From DASQUK01 sp035641315 (lineage in GTDB: Bacteria > Actinomycetota > Acidimicrobiia > Acidimicrobiales > VFJN01): a stretch of DNA of 8,921 bases. Made by a program: the position numbers and the translations under genes. Below, one piece after another: positions 1 to 5,513 of this stretch. Location: assembly GCA_035641315.1 (NCBI GenBank), contig DASQUK010000222.1, forward strand, positions 1-8,921. The letters are read 5' to 3'. The notes beneath the pieces were generated by a model that was not told the origin of the DNA, did not search any database, and saw nothing but the letters and a program-made list of their open reading frames with translations. Numbering within the stretch: the first letter of the stretch is position 1; every line of letters starts with the position of its first letter.

Positions 1-135
1 GCCTCCGCCGAACCCGGCGTCGTTTCGGCCAGTCGAGTTCTCCCCCTGACCGGGCTGGTTCGGTTCCGCCGAAGCCGCCGACGCAAACCCAAAGGACGTC
101 AACACCACCGCCACCACAACGAGCGCTCGCTTCAT
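1..135 (-). CDS. Secreted small protein, N-terminal part (cut by window edge)
   Basis: Reading the minus strand from the ATG at 135-133 gives 45 codons with no stop before the window edge. The N-terminus is a textbook Sec signal peptide: MKRA, then a hydrophobic run (LVVVAVVLTSFGFA), then an ASA/E cleavage site near residues 23-24. The mature part starts EPNQPGQGEN and is rich in Gly, Asn and Pro. A strong purine-rich ribosome binding site (GGGAGGGG) lies about six bases upstream of the ATG, which supports this start. Function is not recognisable because only about 22 mature residues are visible. The call rests on the signal peptide and the ribosome binding site. Confidence 0.72.
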   Translation of the reverse strand, partial: MKRALVVVAVVLTSFGFASAASAEPNQPGQGENSTGRNDAGFGGG

Positions 136-662
136 CGCGTACCCCTCCCTGGAAACGGACCTGCGCGAGTACTACCTGCGGCAGGCACCCGCGGATTCAT
201 CTCTGCTGAGGAGGTCGGCCACGCGCTTGTCACGCCGCGGATTCGCGGGGGTGATGATGGCGAGGGTGGCTCTCGGCCGTTGTGCGGGTCGCGCGATCGG
301 TGAACGAGTCCCGCCCCCGACGAGGTCGACGAGGCGGCTGACCCAGGTGCGCGAGAGAACCGTCGGGGCGGCGAGGTCCTGCATTCTCAAGCGCCGGCCA
401 GGCACGGCATCTTCACCAAGCGACCCGCAGTGCGCAAGTCCATGTTTGCCAACGGGACCTTGACATGGACCTTCGGGGCGGCGACGTTCGGCGGCGGGCG
501 CCTGCGCTCCGGGCGCTTCTTGCTCCTATTTCTCTTCGACACCACGCACCAGATCGCCGGGAGTCGGTTATTCCCGGGGGATTGCTTCGGATGCCGTGGC
601 CCCGTCGATCAAAGCGGTCCTTCGCGTATGAAGGCCCCCCGGCCCGACCGCGGACCCTCAGC
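136..662. other. 527-base stretch without a supported gene
   Basis: This gap lies between the secreted-protein start and the end of the LacI gene. On the minus strand an open frame at 172-405 (77 codons, tail LSRDESAGACRR) has coding-like third-position GC bias and ends 36 bases before the secreted-protein start codon. It has no recognisable domain and no good ribosome binding site, so I do not call it a gene. Overlapping frames on both strands at 413-819 are arginine/serine-rich and look like noise. The part around 438-560 is visibly less GC-rich than its surroundings and holds a short inverted repeat, listed separately. Confidence 0.5.
438..470. repeat. 8-bp inverted repeat / small hairpin
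   Basis: GTCCATGT at 438-445 is exactly complementary to ACATGGAC at 463-470, with 17 bases between, plus one possible G-U pair inside. A TTGACA hexamer at 460-465 overlaps the right arm, but no good -10 box is found 16-18 bases downstream. The hairpin has no U-tract and no adjacent gene end, so its role is unknown and it may be chance. Confidence 0.3.
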
Positions 663-1724
663 TCACCCGGTAACCCCGCTTGTGGACTCACGTCTGATCA
701 AGGTCCAGTCGGGTTTGTACGGGTGGTCAGGCGTCTCGTCGAGGGCGAGGCGGGCGCAGTGGGCGCCTTGGTCTCGTAGCGACTGGGCGATGGTGGTGAG
801 GCCGGCTGGGCCGGCCTGACTGGTGTCGTCCCAGCCAGTGATGGCGAGGTCGCCGGGGATGCGGCGGCTGAGGTGGGCGGCGGCGCGGAGCACGCCGAGC
901 GCTAGCTCGTCGCTCATCGCCGCGACGGCGTCTGGGGCGTCGGGACCGGCCAGCAGCTCGGCCGCGCGCTGTTCTGCCTCTGTAGTGCTGTTGCTCGCGC
1001 AGATGACGACCTGCATCTGCGACCAGTCGCCGCCGAAGTCCTGCCAGGCGTCGCGCATGCCTCGCAGTCGCTGGCGGGTGACCCGGAACGTGGCCTCTTC
1101 AGGAGACGGCCCCCATCGGATCCCCGGTATGCGGGCGCGGTCCAGCGGGAAGCTGAGTACCGCGGGGCGGCGCGCGGTGGCGAAGGCCTCGGCCGCCACC
1201 GCGCGGGCAGCAGCCTGGTCGTCGATGGCGACGAAGAACAGGTCCTCACGCCGGGGACCGCCGTGCACCACGGCGGGCAGACCGGTCGCGGCAACCGCGT
1301 CGACGACCGGGTCGTCGTCGGCGGTGGTCCACACGACGAAGCCGTCGACGGCTGCCTCGGCGACGCGGTCGACGTCGGCCGGCGCACCGGTGATCGGCAG
1401 CAGCATCAACCCCAGGCCGTGACTGGCGCACACGTCCGCGACCCCGGCGAGGAACCGGGCCGCCTGCGGATCATCGAAGGCGTAGGACAGGTGCTCCCCG
1501 AGAACCACTCCTACGCTGCCGGCACGGCCTCGGCGCAGCGAACGGGCGCCGGGGTGGGGGCCCGGGTAGCCCACCCGGCCGGCGGCCTCGCGGACCTTGA
1601 CCAGCGCTTCGGGGGACACGCGGTCAGGCCGGCTGTAGGCATAGGACACCGTCATCACCGACACCCCGGCGGCGCGTGCCACCTGGGTCATCGTCGGCCG
1701 CCGCCGTGGAGCCGCTCCTGGCAT
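663..1724 (-). CDS. LacI-family transcriptional regulator
   Basis: This is a 353-residue DNA-binding repressor of the LacI/GalR family, of usual length and apparently intact. The N-terminal helix-turn-helix (residues about 11-31) reads TMTQVARAAGVSVMTVSYA. It is followed by the hinge region (RPDRVSPEALVKVREAAGRVGYP) and a periplasmic-binding-protein-like sensor domain from about residue 70 (VGVVLGEHLS). The late AAMSDELALGVLRAA and IPGDLAITGWDDTS segments (about 268-302) are classic LacI C-terminal motifs. I chose the ATG at 1724-1722 because AGGGTGG lies just upstream; a GTG at 1733 overlaps that ribosome binding site, and a later ATG at 1691 would trim the N-terminus. It is divergent from the MFS transporter and shares a 48-base intergenic region with a palindromic operator, so it probably represses that transporter and itself. 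The ligand cannot be read from the sequence. Confidence 0.93.
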   Translation of the reverse strand: MPGAAPRRRPTMTQVARAAGVSVMTVSYAYSRPDRVSPEALVKVREAAGRVGYPGPHPGARSLRRGRAGSVGVVLGEHLSYAFDDPQAARFLAGVADVCASHGLGLMLLPITGAPADVDRVAEAAVDGFVVWTTADDDPVVDAVAATGLPAVVHGGPRREDLFFVAIDDQAAARAVAAEAFATARRPAVLSFPLDRARIPGIRWGPSPEEATFRVTRQRLRGMRDAWQDFGGDWSQMQVVICASNSTTEAEQRAAELLAGPDAPDAVAAMSDELALGVLRAAAHLSRRIPGDLAITGWDDTSQAGPAGLTTIAQSLRDQGAHCARLALDETPDHPYKPDWTLIRRESTSGVTG

Positions 1725-1756
1725 CGGAACCACCCTAGCTGTGTACCGTTATCCGT

Positions 1757-1770
1757 GTGTAACGTTACAC
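1757..1770. promoter_or_regulatory. Palindromic LacI-type operator
   Basis: GTGTAACGTTACAC is a perfect 14-bp palindrome with the central CG typical of LacI-family operators. It lies in the divergent intergenic region and ends two bases before the transporter ATG. A degenerate copy, GTGTACCGTTATCC at 1741-1754, matches 11 of 14 positions and is offset by 16 bases, so two repressor dimers could bind in tandem. Binding here would block transporter initiation directly and could also cover the repressor's own promoter. Assignment to the adjacent LacI protein is inference from position and symmetry. Confidence 0.75.
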
Positions 1771-1772
1771 AG

Positions 1773-3233
1773 ATGACCTCTCGGACACCCGCCGCGTTCA
1801 CCGCGTACGCCGGGTTCGCGGCCTTCGGCGGTTTCTGGGGCGTGTGGGGGGCCTCAGTGCCCGCAGTGCGTGAGCAGGGCGGGCTCAGTGACGGGCAGCT
1901 GGGTACGGCGCTGCTGTTCGTCGGTGCCGGAGCGCTGCCCGCGATGCTGCTCACCGGCCCGGCCGTGGATCGGTGGGGGCACCGGCTCACCGCGTTCCTG
2001 CTGATGGCCCTCGGCGGCGCCGCGGTGGCCGTAGCCCACACCGGCCACGGATTCGTCAGCCTGTCGGTGGGGCTGGCGGTGCTGGGTGCGGCATCCGGGG
2101 CCGTCGACGTGGCGATCAACGCGGCGGCGGGGTCGGCGGAGCGGGCGTCGAGCCGCCCGGTGATCGCCCGAGCGCACGGGATGTTCTCCGCCAGCGTGGT
2201 CGTGGCCAGCCTGGCCACCGGTGCCCTCCGCACCAGCGGGTCCACGGTGGCCATGCCGTTCCTGCTGGCGGCTGCAGCAGCCGGCGCGGCCGGCATCATC
2301 GCTCTCACCACCGCCCGCACCAGGTCGCCTGTTCCCCGGCCCGCCGCACACCCCAAGCCATCTGAGCGTCCCTGGCGACCGCCCGTCAGCACACTGCGGC
2401 TGCTGCCGCTGCTCATCATCGGCGGCCTCGGAGCGGTGGCCTTCGCCGTGGAGAACGCGCACCAGACCTGGAGTGCGGTCTATCTGGGTGACGTCCAGTC
2501 CGCCGGGCCCGCCGTCGCGGCCGCCGGGCCCGCCGTCTTCGCCGCCGTCGTCGCCCTGACCCGGTTCGCCGTCGCCCCCCTCAGCAGCGCCTACGCCACC
2601 GCGGTCCTGATCACCGGCGCCACGGCTGCCGCGGCTGGCACCACCATGGAAGCTGGCGCCCCCAACGTGTCGATCGCCCTGGCTGGGCTCGGTCTGGCCG
2701 CCGCAGGCACCGCCGTGCTCTACCCCACCCTTCTCGGCCTGGTTGCAGGCCAGGTTGACGAGACGGTCCGTGGCGCTGCGACCTCCGTCGTCACCACCGT
2801 CGCCTATCTCGGGTTCCTCGCCGGCCCCGTCTACGTCGGGCGCTGGGCCGCCGCCGTCGGCCTGCCCGGAGCCATGGTCGCCGTGGCCGCCATAGCCGCC
2901 GGGCTGGCACTGCTCACCTGGCCAGCGCTACGCACGATCAGACGCCAAGTGCAGAGCGGGAGACGAGGACTCACAACCACACGAGGCAGCCGTACCCAAC
3001 CAGCGCCAGGCACCGCGAGCCTTGACGCAGTCCGTCGCTGCTGCCCCTACAAGGAGGCGCACGGCGGCGTAGCGGGCCGGAGACAGAGCCGGACCGACTC
3101 TGAGCTTCGAGCCACCATAGGGATCAGCGCGACTACCAATACCTGGTCGGGCGCACGGCCTTTCACTTCATCGTCGAGGACGGCTCGATCCAGCTTCACT
3201 ACGGCCAGGCTCAGAATCCCGCCGTCACCCTGA
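1773..3233 (+). CDS. MFS transporter with aberrant C-terminal run-on
   Basis: A 12-helix major facilitator superfamily transporter spans residues 1 to about 392. Helices begin at FTAYAGFAAFGGFWG (helix 1) and end at GAMVAVAAIAAGLALL (helix 12). The loop between helices 2 and 3 carries the family signature GPAVDRWGHR (residues 62-71), and the usual cytoplasmic loop lies between helices 6 and 7 (about 181-207). It resembles the YbjJ-like sugar/drug MFS group, but the substrate is unknown. The ATG at 1773 is right at the first helix. It has no Shine-Dalgarno sequence and sits two bases after the operator, so translation may be leaderless. The open frame reaches far upstream (to 1263), but that part is antisense to the repressor. 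The last roughly 94 residues (393-486) are Arg/Ser/Thr-rich, not membrane-like, and read the following SCP2 remnant in the wrong frame, so the native stop appears lost. Confidence 0.9.
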   Translation: MTSRTPAAFTAYAGFAAFGGFWGVWGASVPAVREQGGLSDGQLGTALLFVGAGALPAMLLTGPAVDRWGHRLTAFLLMALGGAAVAVAHTGHGFVSLSVGLAVLGAASGAVDVAINAAAGSAERASSRPVIARAHGMFSASVVVASLATGALRTSGSTVAMPFLLAAAAAGAAGIIALTTARTRSPVPRPAAHPKPSERPWRPPVSTLRLLPLLIIGGLGAVAFAVENAHQTWSAVYLGDVQSAGPAVAAAGPAVFAAVVALTRFAVAPLSSAYATAVLITGATAAAAGTTMEAGAPNVSIALAGLGLAAAGTAVLYPTLLGLVAGQVDETVRGAATSVVTTVAYLGFLAGPVYVGRWAAAVGLPGAMVAVAAIAAGLALLTWPALRTIRRQVQSGRRGLTTTRGSRTQPAPGTASLDAVRRCCPYKEAHGGVAGRRQSRTDSELRATIGISATTNTWSGARPFTSSSRTARSSFTTARLRIPPSP

Positions 3234-3421
3234 CCACGGACGAGGAGACATGGGCGGACATAGCCTCAGGCCAAACCACCGCCTCCGCGGCGGCCGCCGC
3301 GGGCGCCCTGACACTCGTGGGCGATCCCCGGGCCGTGACGCGCTTGGGGAAGATCTTCTCTCGCAGCCGGGTGCTCGGGCAGGCAAACGAGATCATCGAG
3401 CACTCCAGGCAACAGCGATGA
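3104..3421 (+). pseudogene. C-terminal remnant of an SCP2-like / HxlR-type protein
   Basis: A stop (TGA, 3101-3103) and the absence of a usable start show that only the C-terminal part remains. From about 3131 the frame reads DYQYLVGRTAFHFIVEDGS, then IQLHYG, PAVTLTTDEETWADIASG and ALTLVGDPRAVTRLGKIFSR, ending at TGA 3419-3421. The pattern of beta-strands, the 'VTLTTDEETW' turn and the 'GD-P-A-RL-K-F' helix are typical of the SCP2 sterol-binding-like domain that is fused behind winged-helix DNA-binding domains in actinobacterial HxlR-type regulators. The first half (helix-turn-helix and early SCP2 strands) is absent in every frame upstream. The MFS gene reads through this stretch in a different frame. 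Family assignment is from memory of the motif pattern. Confidence 0.6.
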
Positions 3422-3645
3422 GCATCCGGCGGCAGGGTGCTACACATCACACCTGCAACAGCCTGGAAACCGACGTCCTTGAAGCTAGGCAAGGCCACCC
3501 GTCTGGGCAGATCTTGGCCGTGGTTGGCTCGTGCCGGCATGGGAGGAGTGTTCTATGGGGGTGCGGGCCGCACGGGGGACGTTGCGACGGATGCGTGAGT
3601 TGCGGGACCAGTGCCTGCTCCGGATCGTGGGTGCGGCCGATCGCG

Positions 3646-4749
3646 ATGCGGCTCGGGGCGGTGTTGGCCAGGCTCGATGTGATCACGGCCGAGGTGGCGT
3701 CGCGTGAGCACGCGGTGAGCTTCGTGAGCGAGGTGATCGAGACACCCGATGGTCCCATGGCGCTGATGGACGCCAACGGCCTCACGAACCATGAATTGCG
3801 ACAGGTGCTCGATTCCTTGCTGCGCGCCGCCGACGAGCTGGGTCTGGAGTCGGGGACTGTGGAGGTGCCCCCAACCGGGCGTCTGGTCAATGAACTCGGA
3901 GACCTGCGTCTGGCGGTTGTGGGGTCGGTTCTTCCGCCGCCCGATCCGGCCACGGTCATGCCCCCGAAGGTCTTGCCCAACGCGTGGTGCGATGTCGCCG
4001 CGAGCTGGTTACGTCAGGCTGCGTTCGAGCCGCTGGTGGTCGAGGTCCTCGGCGTGGAGGCCGAAATTGGTTGGGGCCAACCGGAGCATTATCTCCATGC
4101 AAGCCTGGGCGCCGGCTTCCGGGTGTCATGCGGGTCCGCTGGCGCCGGCCTGCGCACAGTGGTGGGGAAGAGCGGCGGGCACACCCGGCTGGCGTTCATG
4201 GCAGCGGGGCTGTCGTGGTCACCCGAGCAACTCGAGCGCGAAGCCAACGACATGTGTGACCGTGCACGAGGGTGCGCACCGGACGCCGCGTACGCCTACG
4301 TGACTCCAATCTCCAAGATGACGTACTTCGGAGGGGGTGAGTATGACGTCCCGGGCGGGCCTGGCCGCTACCCAAAGGGCGGTGGCCAGCAGCTAAGGCG
4401 CCTCTGCGATGTGATGGCGCTCGATGCGTTTTGGTACCAGCTCCTCGGCCAGGGTCACCTCGAACGGACTGGGCCCATCTCTGAGGCCACGTTACTCAGC
4501 GACGGAAAGGCCGAACTGCTACTTGGCGAGTTCGACGACTGGCTGGACGAGGCACAGCGCATGCGACCCGCACTGAACAGAGTGTCGGCCGCAGAGGGGA
4601 TATTCAACGATGGCGCTGCGGCCATAACCCAGGCCGCCGAGCCCGAGCTATGTGCACCGCATCAACGAGGCCGAACGATTCTCGAGCCGTGCTTCATGAG
4701 CAGACAAGAAGCGCGTGCGCTGTGGCTTCATCGCCTCGGGCTGGCGTAA
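3646..4749 (+). CDS. Unrecognised protein, probably N-terminally frameshifted
   Basis: The open frame gives 367 residues from ATG 3646 and is clearly coding by its codon bias and varied composition, but I recognise no family. Visible features are a helical N-terminal third, a Trp/His-containing middle (IGWGQPEHYLHASLGAGF, about 141-158), an aromatic-glycine segment (SKMTYFGGGEYDVPGGPGRY, about 223-242) and an acidic helical C-terminal part (GEFDDWLDEAQRM, about 294-306). No signal peptide or membrane segment is evident. No ribosome binding site precedes 3646. A better start is ATG 3555, preceded by GGGAGGAGTG; that frame reads MGVRAARGTLRRMRELRDQC, IVGAADRDAA and would join this frame if one G of the GGGG at 3655-3658 were absent. 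The C-terminus may also be shifted: dropping one C at 4642-4644 would give SYVHRINEAERF and a stop at 4697-4699. The frame upstream of 3646 is not coding-like. Confidence 0.6.
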   Translation: MRLGAVLARLDVITAEVASREHAVSFVSEVIETPDGPMALMDANGLTNHELRQVLDSLLRAADELGLESGTVEVPPTGRLVNELGDLRLAVVGSVLPPPDPATVMPPKVLPNAWCDVAASWLRQAAFEPLVVEVLGVEAEIGWGQPEHYLHASLGAGFRVSCGSAGAGLRTVVGKSGGHTRLAFMAAGLSWSPEQLEREANDMCDRARGCAPDAAYAYVTPISKMTYFGGGEYDVPGGPGRYPKGGGQQLRRLCDVMALDAFWYQLLGQGHLERTGPISEATLLSDGKAELLLGEFDDWLDEAQRMRPALNRVSAAEGIFNDGAAAITQAAEPELCAPHQRGRTILEPCFMSRQEARALWLHRLGLA

Positions 4750-4775
4750 AATCCAGCTCACGGCCTGCAAGCCGG

Positions 4776-4836
4776 CGGTCCTGTAACGTCGATTCGCTTA
4801 GGCCCCTGGGAAGTCTTCCGAGCACGGACAGGACCG
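4776..4836. repeat. 9-bp inverted repeat flanking a small palindrome
   Basis: CGGTCCTGT (4776-4784) is exactly complementary to ACAGGACCG (4828-4836). Between them lies GGAAGTCTTCC (4809-4819), itself a palindrome around a central T. The element sits in the gap between the unrecognised gene and the rhodanese fragment. It could be a structured leftover of an insertion or a weak terminator; the length is short enough that chance cannot be excluded. Confidence 0.3.
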
Positions 4837-4885
4837 GAATTAGCGATGTTCTGACGACGTGCGCTGACGGGCCAGCATTCCGGGA

Positions 4886-5266
4886 GTGCTCTACCGGCTG
4901 GCCGGCGAAGGGGTCGAGAGCCTGTGGGCGGCGCTGCGGGCGGTGGCGGCCGAGCGTGTGACTGGCCTCGATCGCCTGGCGGCTGACTACCTGGGCGACC
5001 GGCACGGCCTGGAGCAGATCAGCCGGGACGAGCTGGCCCGCCGGATGGACGAGGACGGCTTGGTGGTGTCGGACGTGCGTCCACCCGCGGAGTTCGCGGC
5101 GGGTCACGTCTCCGGGGCCGTGTCGGTGCCGCCGAGCGAGGTCCGCCGCCGTCTGGGGGACCTGCGCGATGGCGCCGAGGTGGTCGCCTACTGCCGAGGA
5201 CCGTTCTGCGTGTTCGCCGATGACGCGGTACGGGAGCTGACCCGCCACGGGCGGGCGGCGCGGTGA
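4886..5266 (+). pseudogene. ArsR-rhodanese fusion regulator fragment (both ends lost)
   Basis: The 126 codons match the linker and rhodanese domain of ArsR-type regulators that carry a C-terminal rhodanese domain. LYRLAGEGVESLWAALRAVA is the end of the winged-helix region and AADYLGDRHGLEQISRDEL is the linker. SDVRPPAEFAAGHVSGAVSVP is the rhodanese core, and AYCRGPFCVFADDAVREL is the active-site loop with the catalytic Cys at residue 103. The DNA-binding helix-turn-helix should precede it but is absent in all frames, and a TGA lies at 4865-4867. The usual ending (RRLEDG...EWRAAGLPV) is also missing; homology stops at HGRAAR around 5263, and sequence beyond belongs to the riboswitch-led unit on the other strand. 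The GTG at 4886 is only the first possible start and has no ribosome binding site. As it stands it is probably non-functional, although a lone rhodanese domain cannot be wholly excluded. Confidence 0.8.
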
Positions 5267-5273
5267 TCGCAGC

Positions 5274-5301
5274 CATACGGTGACCTCCATCCTCGTGGAG
5301 T
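5274..5301 (-). promoter_or_regulatory. Ribosome binding site and start codon downstream of the riboswitch, with SD-masking hairpin
   Basis: On the minus strand GGAGG (5288-5284) is spaced seven bases from ATG (5276-5274), an ideal initiation site. The first codons read MAAITAP, after which the frame is antisense to the rhodanese fragment, so the original gene is lost. CTCCA (5300-5296) can pair with TGGAG (5289-5285) across a six-base loop, hiding the Shine-Dalgarno sequence. This is what a translational expression platform should look like. Confidence 0.7.
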
Positions 5302-5319
5302 GGGCGCAGAACCCACCAA

Positions 5320-5465
5320 GGTCACGGCCGGTCTCCTGGCTCCCGGATCACCGCTCCCCTCTGCCTTCCCAGGCCCGCAGGCCCAGTGGCACACCGTGAG
5401 GTTCGCTCCCCGGTCACAGTGGCGGGACCGCTTCGGAATCGCACCGACTTCCCGGACTCGTGACC
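5320..5465 (-). ncRNA. Cobalamin (B12) riboswitch, minus strand
   Basis: The minus strand carries all the conserved blocks of the cobalamin riboswitch in order. They are GGGAAGTCGGTGCGATTCCG, then GCGGTCCCGCCACTGTGACC, then GCCACTGG followed by a GC hairpin and GGGAAGGC, and finally the B12 box GAGCCAGGAGACCGGCC (B12 box core at 5340-5326). The closing P1 stem is a perfect 7-bp match: GGTCACG (5465-5459) with CGTGACC (5326-5320). The family normally represses B12-biosynthesis or cobalt-uptake genes when adenosylcobalamin is bound. The reading direction is unambiguous and points away from cobB. A TTGAAC hexamer at 5508-5503 is a possible -35 box on the same strand, without a clear -10. A search with the Rfam cobalamin model on both strands would settle the call. 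Confidence 0.93.
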
Positions 5466-5513
5466 GCCGCGCGCGCTACTCGGACACTCGGCCCGCCGCT
5501 AGGTTCAACTTTC

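Noticed and set aside
823..1422. Ser/Ala-rich plus-strand frame of 199 codons
   Set aside because: Shadow of the LacI-family gene, with no motif or ribosome binding site.
1263..1772. N-terminal extension of the MFS frame
   Set aside because: It is antisense to the LacI regulator and precedes the operator; the transporter's first helix starts directly after ATG 1773.
4694..5290. 198-codon minus-strand frame starting at the riboswitch side
   Set aside because: It is antisense to the conserved rhodanese domain and starts inside the Shine-Dalgarno hairpin; the properly spaced ATG is at 5276 in another frame and also runs into antisense sequence.
5320..5465. A B12 riboswitch on the plus strand regulating cobB
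   Set aside because: The conserved blocks and the B12 box read correctly only on the minus strand; the plus strand lacks them in order.
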